DNA from: Kribbella jejuensis
GTDB lineage: Bacteria > Actinomycetota > Actinomycetes > Propionibacteriales > Kribbellaceae
NCBI RefSeq assembly: GCF_006715085.1
Contig: NZ_VFMM01000001.1
Span: forward strand, 62,001 to 126,000
Direction of reading: 5' to 3'
Length of the DNA stretch: 64,000 nucleotides
Below are positions 42,486-51,318 of the stretch, one piece after another. The notes under the pieces were generated by a model. The model was not told where the DNA came from and did not search any database. It was given only the letters and a program-made list of their open reading frames with translations. Within the stretch, counting starts at the first letter, position 1, and each line of letters starts with the position of its first letter. The position numbers and the translations under genes were made by a program.

Positions 42486-43025
42486 CTACACCGTCAGCAG
42501 TGCGCTGACCTGCTCGCCCTCGAGTCGCTTGCGGCCCGGGAGGAACGACAACTCGATGAGGACCGCCGTACCGGCGACCTCGGCACCGCAGCGGCGGATC
42601 AGCCGCAGGCAGGCCTCGACGGTGCCGCCGGTGGCCAGCACGTCGTCGATGACCAGCACCCGGTCCCCCGGCGCGAACGCGTCCTGGTGCACCTCGATGG
42701 TCGCCTCGCCGTACTCGAGCGCGTACGACTCCTCGTACGTCGCGGCCGGCAGCTTGCCCTTCTTCCGTACCGGGACGAACCCGGCACCGAGGGCGAGCGC
42801 GACCGGGGCGGCGAGGATGAACCCGCGTGCCTCGATCCCGACCACCTTGTCGACCACCGGGTTGCCGTCGTCGTCCTTACCGGCCGCCGCGAGCGCCTCG
42901 ACCACTTGGCCGAAGCCGGTGTGGTCGGCCAGCAGCGGGGTGATGTCCTTGAACACCACCCCCTGCTGCGGGTAGTCGGGGATGTCGCGGATGCCGTCGG
43001 CGAGGACCTGCTCCAGCGACCGCAT
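42486..43025 (-). CDS. apt: Adenine phosphoribosyltransferase
   Basis: A 179-aa purine salvage enzyme converting adenine and PRPP to AMP. The PRPP loop is [16 protein letters not shown]; the N-terminal [15 protein letters not shown] and the central [30 protein letters not shown] are family hallmarks. The ATG at 43025 overlaps the secF stop (TGATG), and a GTG one codon earlier is also possible. It joins secD-secF and rel in the conserved yajC-secD-secF-apt-rel order. Confidence 0.95.
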   Translation of the reverse strand: MRSLEQVLADGIRDIPDYPQQGVVFKDITPLLADHTGFGQVVEALAAAGKDDDGNPVVDKVVGIEARGFILAAPVALALGAGFVPVRKKGKLPAATYEESYALEYGEATIEVHQDAFAPGDRVLVIDDVLATGGTVEACLRLIRRCGAEVAGTAVLIELSFLPGRKRLEGEQVSALLTV

Positions 43026-44251
43026 CACTTACCGCGCTTCGACCGCGGCTTGCGGGTCGGCTGCGGACGCCCGGCGGCCGCCGCCTTCATCGGCCGCGAG
43101 GACGGCGCCGGTGCCGCACCGGCCGAACCGGTCGCCCGGTCCGCCTTCCGCGGCGAGTCCTGTACGGCGGACCGCGCGGTCGTCTGTGTGGTCGTCTGTG
43201 CGGTCGTGGATGCACCGGCCGGCGCACCCGCGGTCGCCACCTCGGCCGGAGCCGTTGCCGCCTTCGCGGCCTGCGCCTTCTTCGCGGCGACCCGCTTGTT
43301 CAGCGCCTGCATGGCCGGCTCGCGCTCCTTGAAGACCGCGAGCAGCGACGGGGCGATGAAGATCGACGAGTACGCACCGACGGCGATACCGACGAACAGC
43401 GCCAGCGACAGGTCCTTCAGCGGGCCGGTGCCGAGCACCACGGTGCCGACGACCAGGATCGCGCCGACCGGGAGCAGGGCGGTGACCGTGGTGTTGATCG
43501 ACCGGACCACGGTCTGGTTGACGGCCAGGTTGGTGGCGTCGGAGTACGTGTAGCGGTTCGACCCGGTGATCCCGCGGGTGTTCTCGCGGACCTTGTCGAA
43601 CACGACGACCGTGTCGTACAGCGAGTAACCGAGGATCGTCAGGACGCCGATCACAGTCGCCGGCGTGACGTCGAAGCCGACCAGCGCGTACACGCCGACC
43701 GTGATGGTGACGTCGTGGATCAGCGCGATGATCGCGGCCAACGAGGCCTTGGCCTCGCGGAAGTACAGCCAGATCACGATGAAGACCAACGCGAGGAACA
43801 CCACCAGCGCCCAGATCGCCTTGTCGGCGATCTGCTTGCCCCAGGAGGCGCCGATCTGCTGCGAGGTGACCTGGTCGGCCGGGATGCCGGCCTGCTTGCC
43901 GATCGCGTCGCGGACCCTGCCGATGTCGGTCTGCTCCAGCGGCTTGGTCTGGACCCGGACCTTCTCGTTGTTGATCGTGGTGACCACCGGGTCGCCGAGG
44001 CCCTTGGCGTTGGTGGCCTTCACCGCGTTGGTGAAGTCGTCCACGGTGTGGCTGGTGACCTTGACCTTCGCCTCGTACTCGACGCCGCCACGGAACTCGA
44101 TACCGAGCGCGAGGCCGCGGGCGAACAGGCCGGCCAACGAGATGATGACCAGCACCGCCGACAGGCTGAACCAGAACTTGCGGTGGCCGATGAAGTCGTA
44201 GGAGACCTCACCGCGGTGCAGCTTGGCACCGATCTGTCCGAGCTTCGACAT
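43025..44251 (-). CDS. secF: Protein translocase subunit SecF
   Basis: A 408-aa six-helix membrane protein that works with SecD to pull exported proteins out of the Sec channel using the proton gradient. Visible: the first helix [36 protein letters not shown] with the conserved G-I-x-F-x-G-G, a periplasmic loop, and the cluster of five C-terminal helices including [17 protein letters not shown] disordered Ala/Thr/Pro/Arg tail of about 90 residues follows. Its start shares one base with the end of secD. Confidence 0.94.
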   Translation of the reverse strand: MSKLGQIGAKLHRGEVSYDFIGHRKFWFSLSAVLVIISLAGLFARGLALGIEFRGGVEYEAKVKVTSHTVDDFTNAVKATNAKGLGDPVVTTINNEKVRVQTKPLEQTDIGRVRDAIGKQAGIPADQVTSQQIGASWGKQIADKAIWALVVFLALVFIVIWLYFREAKASLAAIIALIHDVTITVGVYALVGFDVTPATVIGVLTILGYSLYDTVVVFDKVRENTRGITGSNRYTYSDATNLAVNQTVVRSINTTVTALLPVGAILVVGTVVLGTGPLKDLSLALFVGIAVGAYSSIFIAPSLLAVFKEREPAMQALNKRVAAKKAQAAKAATAPAEVATAGAPAGASTTAQTTTQTTARSAVQDSPRKADRATGSAGAAPAPSSRPMKAAAAGRPQPTRKPRSKRGK

Positions 44252-45999
44252 CAGACCTCGCCTCCCACCGGCTTGCGCGTCGACGGCGTCCGGCGCGGCC
44301 GGGCCGACGGTTTGGTCTGCCCGGGTAGTCGTTCGACGCCGAGATGCTCCGGATCCAGGCCGGACAGCTTGTGGCCGTGGCCGAAGAAGTCCGTCCGGGC
44401 CAGCATCGTGACGACCGGCTTGGTGAACAGGAAGACCACGACCAGGTCGATCAGCGTGGTCAGGCCGAGCGTGAACGCGAAGCCGCGGACGCTGCCGATC
44501 GCCAGCACGTACAGCACGATCGCGGCGAGCAGCGAGATCGAGTCGGCGGCGATGATCGTGTGCTTGGCGCGCGCCCAGCCGGTCTCGACCGAGGAGCGCA
44601 GGCTGCGGCCCTCACGGACCTCGTCGCGGAGTCGTTCGAAGTAGATGATGAACGAGTCCGCGGTGATACCGACCGCGACGATCAGACCGGCGATACCGGC
44701 CAGCGTCAGCGTGAACCCGATCGCCTTGCCGAGCAGGATCACCAGGGTCCCGGTGAGGATGCCGGCCGCGACCAGCGACAGCACCACGACGATGCCGAGT
44801 CCGCGGTAGTACAGGAAGCAGAACACGACGACGAGGGCCAGACCGGCGATACCGGCCCAGATACCGGCCGAGAGCTGGTCACCACCGAGCTGCGGGGAGA
44901 CCGTGTCGACCGAGGAGATCTCGAACTTCACCGGCAGCGAACCGTACTTCAGCACGTTCGCCAGGTCGCGGGCCTCGGACTCGGTGAACGTACCGGTGAT
45001 CTGCGCCTGACCGCCCGGGATCGGGTTCTCCACGCTCGGGGTCGAGATCGTCACGCCGTCCAGCACGATCGCGAACAGGTTGTTGCCCTGGCCGCGCTGC
45101 GAGATCGCCGTGGTGGCCTTGAGGAACTTGTCGCCACCCGAGCCGGTGAACTTCAGGTTGACCTGCCACTGCAGGCCGTTCTGCGGGATGCCGGCGGAGG
45201 CGTCGGACAGGTCGGTACCGGCCATGATCGCCGGGCCGAGGAGGTACTTGTACTGACCGGCCTTGTCGCAGGAGAACAGCGGCTTGTTCGGGTCGTCGGC
45301 CTGCTTGTCCTTGTCCGCGCACTTGAAGGCCGCGAAGCCCGCCTGGGCGGCGGCGTCCGGCGTCCACTTCAGCGGGTCGGTGCTCGCAGCCGGGGTCGAC
45401 GGCGTCGTACTCGCCTTCGGGGTGGTACTCGCCTTGGGGGTCGGCGTCGGGGTCGGCGTGGCCTGACCCAGCGCGCTCGTCCAGGCGCGGCCCTTCGGCG
45501 TACTGCTCGTGCTCGGCTTGATGGTGGCGCTCGGCGTCACCTTCGCGCTCGGCTTCGGCGTCGTACTGGGCTTCGGCGTCGTGGTCGGCTTGGTCGTCGG
45601 GGTCGGCGCCGGGGCGGCTGTGGCCTCCGCGCTGTAGACGATCCGGAAGTACAGCAGGGCGGTCTGACCGACCTGCGACACCAGGGATTCCTTCGTGGCA
45701 CCGGGTACCGCGACGTTGATGATGTTCGACCCGGAGGTGGTGATGTCGGACTCGGCGACACCGGCTCCGTTCACCCGTTGGCCGATGATGTTCTTCGCCT
45801 CGTTCAACTGGTCGGCGGTGACCTTGCCGGCGTCGCCGATCGGCTTGGCGGTCAGCGTGATGGTGGTGCCGCCACGCAGGTCCAGACCGAGTTTGGGCTT
45901 CCAGGTCTTGGTCAGCGCCATGATCCCGAACAGCAGAACGACCACCACCAGCAAGGTGATCAGGCTCCGCCCGGGGCGGGATGTCGAAGTCGTTGCCAC
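44251..45999 (-). CDS. secD: Protein translocase subunit SecD
   Basis: A 582-aa membrane protein, partner of SecF. The first helix (about 13-30) is followed by KLGLDLRGGTTITL (D40 is in the conserved DLRGG), an extracytoplasmic part, and five C-terminal helices including FILYFERLRDEVREG. The region between about residues 130 and 215 is a Ser/Thr/Pro/Lys-rich insertion (repeated TPTP and STTPK units) inside the first periplasmic domain, absent from E. coli SecD. Rest of the domain plan is complete. Co-transcribed with secF. Confidence 0.94.
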   Translation of the reverse strand: MATTSTSRPGRSLITLLVVVVLLFGIMALTKTWKPKLGLDLRGGTTITLTAKPIGDAGKVTADQLNEAKNIIGQRVNGAGVAESDITTSGSNIINVAVPGATKESLVSQVGQTALLYFRIVYSAEATAAPAPTPTTKPTTTPKPSTTPKPSAKVTPSATIKPSTSSTPKGRAWTSALGQATPTPTPTPKASTTPKASTTPSTPAASTDPLKWTPDAAAQAGFAAFKCADKDKQADDPNKPLFSCDKAGQYKYLLGPAIMAGTDLSDASAGIPQNGLQWQVNLKFTGSGGDKFLKATTAISQRGQGNNLFAIVLDGVTISTPSVENPIPGGQAQITGTFTESEARDLANVLKYGSLPVKFEISSVDTVSPQLGGDQLSAGIWAGIAGLALVVVFCFLYYRGLGIVVVLSLVAAGILTGTLVILLGKAIGFTLTLAGIAGLIVAVGITADSFIIYFERLRDEVREGRSLRSSVETGWARAKHTIIAADSISLLAAIVLYVLAIGSVRGFAFTLGLTTLIDLVVVFLFTKPVVTMLARTDFFGHGHKLSGLDPEHLGVERLPGQTKPSARPRRTPSTRKPVGGEV

Positions 46000-46094
46000 G
46001 TCAGATTCAACCTTTGTGCTTCTGGGCGCGCCGCAGTGTCACTGGATCTCTCACAGGACGCCGGACGGCGCGCCGCAGGCCGGTGGGACGGAAA

Positions 46095-46556
46095 TCAGTT
46101 CTCGGTGTGCGTCGGCGGCAGCTTCGGGGTGTCCTGCACCTTGCTGCCGGCCTTGTCCGCACCGGCGTCCGGTACGTCGACCTTCTCGGCCGTGACCGCT
46201 TCGTCCGCATCGGCGGTGGTGGCGGTGCTGTCGTCGGCAGCGGCCGGGTCGTCGGCGGCGTCCTCTTCGGGGATCACCCGGCCGATCGCGGCCTTGACCA
46301 CCTGGACGAGCACGCCCTCGGAGATCTCCAGCGTCACGTAGTCGTCATCGGTCTCCTCGACGATGCCGACCAGACCGCTGGTGGTGATCACCTTGGTGCC
46401 GGGCGCGAGCTTGGCGACGGTGTCCGCCTGGCGCTGGCGCTGCTTCTTCTGCGTGCGGCTCATGAACCAGATCATTCCGACGATCAGGATCAGCGGCAGC
46501 AGCAGCGTGATGCCGCCACCCCCGGAGGAGGCCATCGGTACGGCGAGGAGTTGCAT
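46095..46556 (-). CDS. yajC: Preprotein translocase subunit YajC
   Basis: A 153-aa single-helix membrane protein of the SecDF-YajC complex. N-terminus MQLLAVPMASSGGGGITLLLPLILIVGMIWFMSRTQKKQRQRQ holds the helix and basic stop-transfer; the cytoplasmic part has AKLAPGTKVITTSGLVGIVEETDDDYVTLEI, typical of the family. The last 50 residues are an acidic, Ala/Asp-rich tail, longer than in E. coli. It lies 95 bp upstream of secD on the same strand. Confidence 0.93.
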   Translation of the reverse strand: MQLLAVPMASSGGGGITLLLPLILIVGMIWFMSRTQKKQRQRQADTVAKLAPGTKVITTSGLVGIVEETDDDYVTLEISEGVLVQVVKAAIGRVIPEEDAADDPAAADDSTATTADADEAVTAEKVDVPDAGADKAGSKVQDTPKLPPTHTEN

Positions 46557-46780
46557 CGGGTCTCAGAATCCTTCGTCGGGGTCGGTTGTACGGGCGTCCA
46601 CACGCTCCGCGGAGCACGCGGTCGCAGCGGAAGACCTGGAGGTCAGGCCACCGGGGAGTCTAACCCTGAGCGTCAACAACTGCCTCATGACACCGGGTCA
46701 CGTTTGAGTTACTCGCTACGGAGTGTCTACGTACCGGCGCCGGCAGTGGTTCCCGGCTCTTCAGTTAGGGGCTGGTCTCC

Positions 46781-47830
46781 TCAGTCTTCTTCGTCGAAGA
46801 GCGTGTCCGCGAAGGTCGCGCCCTTGGGAACCTTCAGGCCGATGTGCCGCCAGGCCGCGGGCGTGGCGACGCGGCCGCGCGGCGTCCGGGCCAGGTAGCC
46901 CGATCGGACCAGGAAGGGTTCCGCTACTTCCTCCACGGTCTCACGTTCCTCGCCGACCGCAACCGCCAGCGTGGAAAGACCGACCGGTCCGCCGCCGAAC
47001 CGTCGGCACAACGCGTCCAGCACCGACCGGTCCAGCCGGTCCAGGCCCATCTTGTCGACCTCGTACAGATCGAGGGCGGCCTTGGAGAGCGCGAGCGTGA
47101 TGATGCCGTCCGCGCGGACCTCGGCGTAGTCGCGGACCCGGCGGAGCAGCCGGTTCGCGATTCGCGGCGTACCCCGGGAGCGGGAGGCGATCTCGGTCGC
47201 GCCCTCCGGGGTGATGTCGACCTCGAGCAGCGCGGCCGAGCGGTTCACGATCTTCTCCAGCTCGGCGGCCTCGTAGAACTCCAGGTGGCCGGTGAACCCG
47301 AACCGGTCGCGCAGCGGCCCGGGCAGCAGGCCGGCCCGGGTGGTCGCGCCGACCAGTGTGAACGGTGGGATCTCCAACGGGATCGCGGTCGCGCCGGGCC
47401 CCTTGCCGACGATGACGTCGACGCGGAAGTCCTCCATTGCCATGTACAGCAGCTCTTCGGCGGGCCGCGACATCCGGTGGATCTCGTCCAGGAACAGGAC
47501 TTCGCCCTCGCTGAGCCCGGACAGGATCGCGGCCAGGTCGCCGGCGTGCTGGATCGCCGGACCGCTGGTCACCCGCAGCGGTGCGGACAGCTCGCTGGCG
47601 ATGATCATCGCCAGCGTCGTCTTCCCCAGCCCGGGCGGGCCGGACAGCAAGACGTGGTCGGGCGCGCGCTTCCGCCCGCGGGCGGCGTGCAGTACGAGCT
47701 CGAGCTGTTCGCTGACCCGGCGCTGGCCGCCGAACTCGGCCAGCGATCGTGGGCGGAGCGCCGACTCGATCTTGCGTTCCTCGAGGTCCACCGCATCCGC
47801 GGAGACCAGCGGCCGGACGTTGTCTTCCAT
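46781..47830 (-). CDS. ruvB: Holliday junction branch-migration ATPase RuvB
   Basis: A 349-aa hexameric AAA+ motor that drives branch migration with RuvA. P-loop GPPGLGKTT (K70), Walker B LFLDEIHR, sensor [18 protein letters not shown] and the C-terminal winged helix ([27 protein letters not shown]) are intact. Starts at the ATG at 47830, two codons after the ruvA stop. Part of ruvC-ruvA-ruvB. Confidence 0.96.
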   Translation of the reverse strand: MEDNVRPLVSADAVDLEERKIESALRPRSLAEFGGQRRVSEQLELVLHAARGRKRAPDHVLLSGPPGLGKTTLAMIIASELSAPLRVTSGPAIQHAGDLAAILSGLSEGEVLFLDEIHRMSRPAEELLYMAMEDFRVDVIVGKGPGATAIPLEIPPFTLVGATTRAGLLPGPLRDRFGFTGHLEFYEAAELEKIVNRSAALLEVDITPEGATEIASRSRGTPRIANRLLRRVRDYAEVRADGIITLALSKAALDLYEVDKMGLDRLDRSVLDALCRRFGGGPVGLSTLAVAVGEERETVEEVAEPFLVRSGYLARTPRGRVATPAAWRHIGLKVPKGATFADTLFDEED

Positions 47831-47833
47831 GGG

Positions 47834-48436
47834 TTACGCCTTCGAGAGCACGCGGAGCGCGGCCCGCAGCAGGTCGGGGACGGACGGGTTCGGGTTGTCG
47901 GCGGCCAGCGGCGACACCGCGGTCACGGCGTCCTCGGCGTCCCGCGCGGACCAGCCGAGGCCGACAAGACCCGCCTGCACCTGATCACGCCACGCCTCCT
48001 GCGCCTGCAGCGGCCGCCCGGTCACGGTCTTGGACGGTGCACCGATCTTGTCCTTCAACTCCAGGACGATCCGCTGCGCGCCTTTCTTCCCGATCCCGGG
48101 CACCTTCACCAGTACGGCGAGATCCTCGGTCGCGACGGCCTGGCGCAGCTGGTCCGGGCTGAGCACCGCGAGCGCGGCCTGGGCCAGCTTCGGCCCGACC
48201 CCGGACGCGGTCTGCAACAGCTCGAACAGGTTCTTCGCGTCGTCGTCGGCGAACCCGTACAACGTCAGCGAGTCCTCGCGAACCACCATCGAGGTGGCGA
48301 TCCGGGCCTCCTGGCCCGGGCGCAGACCGGCCAGCGTGCCCGGGTCGCAGTACACCTGCAGGCCCACTCCCCCGACTTCGACCACGGCACTGTCGACCCC
48401 GATGGCCGCCACCGGTCCACGTACAAAGGCGATCAT
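47834..48436 (-). CDS. ruvA: Holliday junction-binding protein RuvA
   Basis: A 200-aa protein that binds four-way junctions as a tetramer and loads RuvB. Domain I OB fold MIAFVRGPVAAIGVDSAVVEVGGVGLQVY, the two helix-hairpin-helix units (LLQTASGVGPKLAQAAL, LVKVPGIGKKGAQRIVLELKDK) and the small RuvB-contacting C-terminal domain are present. The ATG at 48436 is preceded by GGGAGG with good spacing; a TTG two codons earlier lacks that. Confidence 0.96.
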   Translation of the reverse strand: MIAFVRGPVAAIGVDSAVVEVGGVGLQVYCDPGTLAGLRPGQEARIATSMVVREDSLTLYGFADDDAKNLFELLQTASGVGPKLAQAALAVLSPDQLRQAVATEDLAVLVKVPGIGKKGAQRIVLELKDKIGAPSKTVTGRPLQAQEAWRDQVQAGLVGLGWSARDAEDAVTAVSPLAADNPNPSVPDLLRAALRVLSKA

Positions 48437-48466
48437 CGCCAACCTCCCAGCCCGTTCAACTCACAC

Positions 48467-49063
48467 TCACCGCTTGCCCTGCTGCGCCGCCACCGCGGCC
48501 CTGAGCCGGGCCACCTGCAGCCGCGCCTGTGCCTGGGCGGCCGCCTCGAGGTTGGTCCGGGTCGTGGCCGCCTGCTGAAGCTTGCTCGCCACCCCACCAC
48601 GCCAGACCTGGCAGATCGCCAGCGCCAGCGCGTCGGCGGCGTCGGCCGGGGTCGGACGCTCGCTCAGCCGGAGGATCCGGGTCACCATCGTGGTCACCTG
48701 TTCCTTGTCGGCGCGGCCCGATCCGGTGACCGCGGCCTTCACCTCGCTCGGCGTGTGCAGCGCCACCGGCAGTCCGCGGCGGGCAGCCACCACCATCGCG
48801 ATCCCGGACGCCTGCGCCGTCCCCATCACCGTGCGGACGTTGTGCTGCGCGAACACCCGCTCGACCGCGACCGCATCCGGCTGGTACTTCGCGATCCACG
48901 CGTCCAGCTCTTCCTCGATCTGGACCAGGCGCCTGGACACGTCCAGCTCGGCCGGCGTCCGGATCACCCCGACGGCGACCAGCGCCGGCGGCTTCCCCGG
49001 TGTCCCCTCGACGACGCCGAGGCCGCACCGGGTCAGTCCCGGGTCGACGCCGAGCACCCGCAT
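48467..49063 (-). CDS. ruvC: Crossover junction endodeoxyribonuclease RuvC
   Basis: A 198-aa resolvase that cuts Holliday junctions. The four acidic residues of the RNase H-like active site are visible: D7 (GVDPGL), E68 (AVERVF), and D141/D144 in [12 protein letters not shown]. The C-terminal 35 residues are an added Ala/Gln/Arg-rich helix. It heads the operon with ruvA and ruvB, with a LexA-type box 11 bp upstream of its start. Confidence 0.95.
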   Translation of the reverse strand: MRVLGVDPGLTRCGLGVVEGTPGKPPALVAVGVIRTPAELDVSRRLVQIEEELDAWIAKYQPDAVAVERVFAQHNVRTVMGTAQASGIAMVVAARRGLPVALHTPSEVKAAVTGSGRADKEQVTTMVTRILRLSERPTPADAADALALAICQVWRGGVASKLQQAATTRTNLEAAAQAQARLQVARLRAAVAAQQGKR

Positions 49064-49073
49064 GGACCACCTC

Positions 49074-49087
49074 CGAACGTTTGTTCG
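49074..49087. promoter_or_regulatory. LexA/SOS box before ruvCAB
   Basis: CGAAC-GTTT-GTTCG at 49074-49087 matches the actinobacterial and Bacillus-type SOS box CGAAC(N4)GTTCG exactly. It lies 11 bp upstream of the ruvC ATG, so LexA binding would block ruvC, and the operon with ruvA and ruvB, until DNA damage. Confidence 0.88.
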
Positions 49088-49152
49088 ACAACCCTAGACG
49101 GCGGCGGTCCCACGGCCGAAATCGACGCGCCGTGGCCCCGCAGGACGCGAGA

Positions 49153-50310
49153 TCAGAAGTAGTCGAGCATGTACGGCGTCCCGCCGCCGAAGACCGCGTC
49201 CAGAGCGGGGTCCTGGTCTTCTCCCCCGGCCATCAGGCTGGCGACCCGGAGCGTGGCCGGCGGCGTACCGGCGTACAGCGCGGCCAATCCTCGTGGACCG
49301 AGCCGGACCGCATCGGCCGACGGGTCGGCCGGCTTCAACTGGGCGGCACCGTCGGCGAGCGACAGGTGCCAGTCGCCGGTGTTCGTGGGCAGCTCCGGGT
49401 CGTCGATCCGCAGATCCACCTCGAGTACGGCGCCTTCGGGGTAACCGCGGGCTGCGAGAGCGGCCGGGGCGTCGACGAGCCGGAGCATCCAGCGGTTGAT
49501 CCGCGCGTCGCCCTGCGCCTCGTGCTCGGCGAGCAGGTGGATCGGGTCGGACGGAGCGCAGTACGCGTGCACGGTCGTCGCGATCGACGAACCCGAACCG
49601 ACCGTGGCCCACAGCGCCCGGGCCGTCTCCTCGGAGCCGGCGATGAGTTCGTCGACGGAGAGGTCGCCGTCGGACCAGCTGTAGACGACGAAGCCGTCCT
49701 CGGCCAGGTAGGCGAAGTTGTCCTCGTCCTTGAGCCACGCCTCGATCTCGGACCGCGGCCAGATCAGCGGACCACTCGAACGGCGTACCGCGTGGGCCTT
49801 GGACGCCAGCTCCAGGAAGCGGTCGGCGTCGTCGACGCCGGCCTTGCGTACCGCCGTACCTGTGCCGCCCAGCGTCCGCAGATCGGCCGCCTGGAAGGAG
49901 AACTTGTACCGGCCGCCGGCGAACTCGTAGCCGAGGTGCCGGTAGAGAACAGTCGTCGCGGGGTACAACGCCGTCAGCGGATAGCCCTTCTCGGCGCAGC
50001 GCTTCAGGACGTCCCGCATCATCAGACTGCCCACGCCACGGCCGCGGTACTCCGGGGCGACGACGACGCCGGCCACGCCACCCATCGGGACCCGGCGCCC
50101 GCTCCACCACTGCTCGAACGGCCAGATCCGCGCCGCGGCGACGAGGTCGGCACCGTCCATCACCCCGAGGATCCGCTGGTCCGCGACGAACTGCAGCGCG
50201 TTCTTCTTCCACTCGTCCCGGTCACCACCTGGGCCGAACGACCTGATCCGTACCTGCCACACCGAGTCGAGCTGTTCCTCGGTGACGTCCACCACCCGCA
50301 GTTCAGTCAC
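49153..50310 (-). CDS. Eis-like GNAT N-acetyltransferase
   Basis: A 385-aa protein with the Eis layout: an N-terminal GNAT domain with acetyl-CoA loop VVAPEYRGRGVGSLMM (R-G-x-G-x-G), a second GNAT-like part, and a C-terminal sterol-carrier-like fold (DLRIDDPELPTNTGDWHLSL). It ends in a phenylalanine, whose carboxylate serves as the catalytic base in Eis enzymes. Eis proteins acetylate aminoglycosides and other amines; no particular substrate can be assigned. Between the DUF4442-like gene and ruvC, all on the minus strand. Confidence 0.88.
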   Translation of the reverse strand: MTELRVVDVTEEQLDSVWQVRIRSFGPGGDRDEWKKNALQFVADQRILGVMDGADLVAAARIWPFEQWWSGRRVPMGGVAGVVVAPEYRGRGVGSLMMRDVLKRCAEKGYPLTALYPATTVLYRHLGYEFAGGRYKFSFQAADLRTLGGTGTAVRKAGVDDADRFLELASKAHAVRRSSGPLIWPRSEIEAWLKDEDNFAYLAEDGFVVYSWSDGDLSVDELIAGSEETARALWATVGSGSSIATTVHAYCAPSDPIHLLAEHEAQGDARINRWMLRLVDAPAALAARGYPEGAVLEVDLRIDDPELPTNTGDWHLSLADGAAQLKPADPSADAVRLGPRGLAALYAGTPPATLRVASLMAGGEDQDPALDAVFGGGTPYMLDYF

Positions 50311-50320
50311 GCGGGAGACC

Positions 50321-50782
50321 CTACGTCTTCTTGTCCGTCACCCACAGATGAATTGTCCCCTCGACGACCACCGTGCCGTCGTCCCGCGTCGCCTTCACCT
50401 GCACCGGTACGTCGGGACCGGCCGTCCATGTGCCCGGATCGGTCTCGGCCGAGCAGGTGAGGTCGGAGGTCGACTTCGCGAGGTACTTCACTTCCATGCT
50501 TTTCGGCAGCCACCGCTTCCCTGCCGGGATCGTCGCCTCCGCGAGCGCCCCCATGGCGGCCTCCAAACCGTTGCACACGGCAATCGCATGCACAGTCCCG
50601 ATGTGGTTCAGGACGGCCCGCCGCTTGCGCAACCGGAGTGCCGCGTAGTTGGGACTGACCTGAACGAACCGCGGCCGCACGGACCGGAAGTACGGCGCCC
50701 GCCAGGTGAACCCCCAGGAAAACACCCGCTCCCCACCCGGCACCCCACGCAACCGCTCCCACAACCCCAGCACCTGACTCAT
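50321..50782 (-). CDS. DUF4442 hotdog-fold protein
   Basis: A 153-aa protein of the hotdog/thioesterase fold (DUF4442): NYAALRLRKRRAVLNHIGTVHAIAVCNGLEAAMG (the HIGT-H...N-E segment of the family), PKSMEVKYLAKSTSDLTC and VQVKATRDDGTVVVEGTIHLWV. Such proteins may be acyl-CoA thioesterases or lipid binders; function unproven. Start is ATG at 50782, with a GTG two codons earlier as alternative. It ends 11 bp before the Eis-like gene. Confidence 0.82.
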   Translation of the reverse strand: MSQVLGLWERLRGVPGGERVFSWGFTWRAPYFRSVRPRFVQVSPNYAALRLRKRRAVLNHIGTVHAIAVCNGLEAAMGALAEATIPAGKRWLPKSMEVKYLAKSTSDLTCSAETDPGTWTAGPDVPVQVKATRDDGTVVVEGTIHLWVTDKKT

Positions 50783-50901
50783 CCCCACATGTTACCCACC
50801 AGTCACTTCCCGGTGAAGCTGTCCGCTCGAGAAATGTTCCCGCGGCTAGCAACGTCGCGGCCCGGTCGCACGTCCAGGTGAGGAAACGAGGAGGGTGCGC
50901 G

Positions 50902-51315
50902 ATGAAAGAGTTGAGTCTGGGGATCGCCGCCGCGGCCGTGATCGCAGGTGCTCTGTGGGCTGTACTCCCGGAAGCTGCGAGCGGGCCGCGACCGGCGGGC
51001 GGCGTGCCTCGGATCGTGAATTCCGATACGGACAGTCCCAGTGGAATGGAGGCTGCGCTCGTCACCACGTTGACCGTCGACGCGAACGGCTGCGTTCGCG
51101 GGGGCGGGGGCGTGACGCTCGTGTGGCCGCGTGGGTACACCGTGCGCGGCGACGCACAGTCCTTCCAAGTCCTCGACGGAGGGAACCAGGTGGTCGCGCA
51201 GTCAGGTGTACAGCTCACCATCGGCGGCGGTGGCGCCGACAACCTCCGGGACACCTGGACCGACCGGGACTGCGCCGGCGGGCAGCTCTGGATGGTCGGA
51301 CACGCTTCCCACTAG
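50902..51315 (+). CDS. Small secreted protein of unknown function
   Basis: A 137-aa exported protein. The ATG at 50902 follows GGAGGG and begins a signal peptide MKELSLGIAAAAVIAGALWAVLP, probably processed near the PEAASG region. The mature part has two cysteines (VDANGCVRG, DRDCAGGQLW) likely to pair, and a regular strand pattern (GVTLVWPRGYTVRGDAQSFQVLDG). No known family recognised. Converges on the heparinase-type gene, 3 bp apart. Confidence 0.68.
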   Translation: MKELSLGIAAAAVIAGALWAVLPEAASGPRPAGGVPRIVNSDTDSPSGMEAALVTTLTVDANGCVRGGGGVTLVWPRGYTVRGDAQSFQVLDGGNQVVAQSGVQLTIGGGGADNLRDTWTDRDCAGGQLWMVGHASH

Positions 51316-51318
51316 CAA

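Noticed and set aside
40566..46341. Long plus-strand open frames opposite rel, secF and secD
   Set aside because: Antisense to clear core genes, composition rich in Arg, Val and Gly, no family signature.
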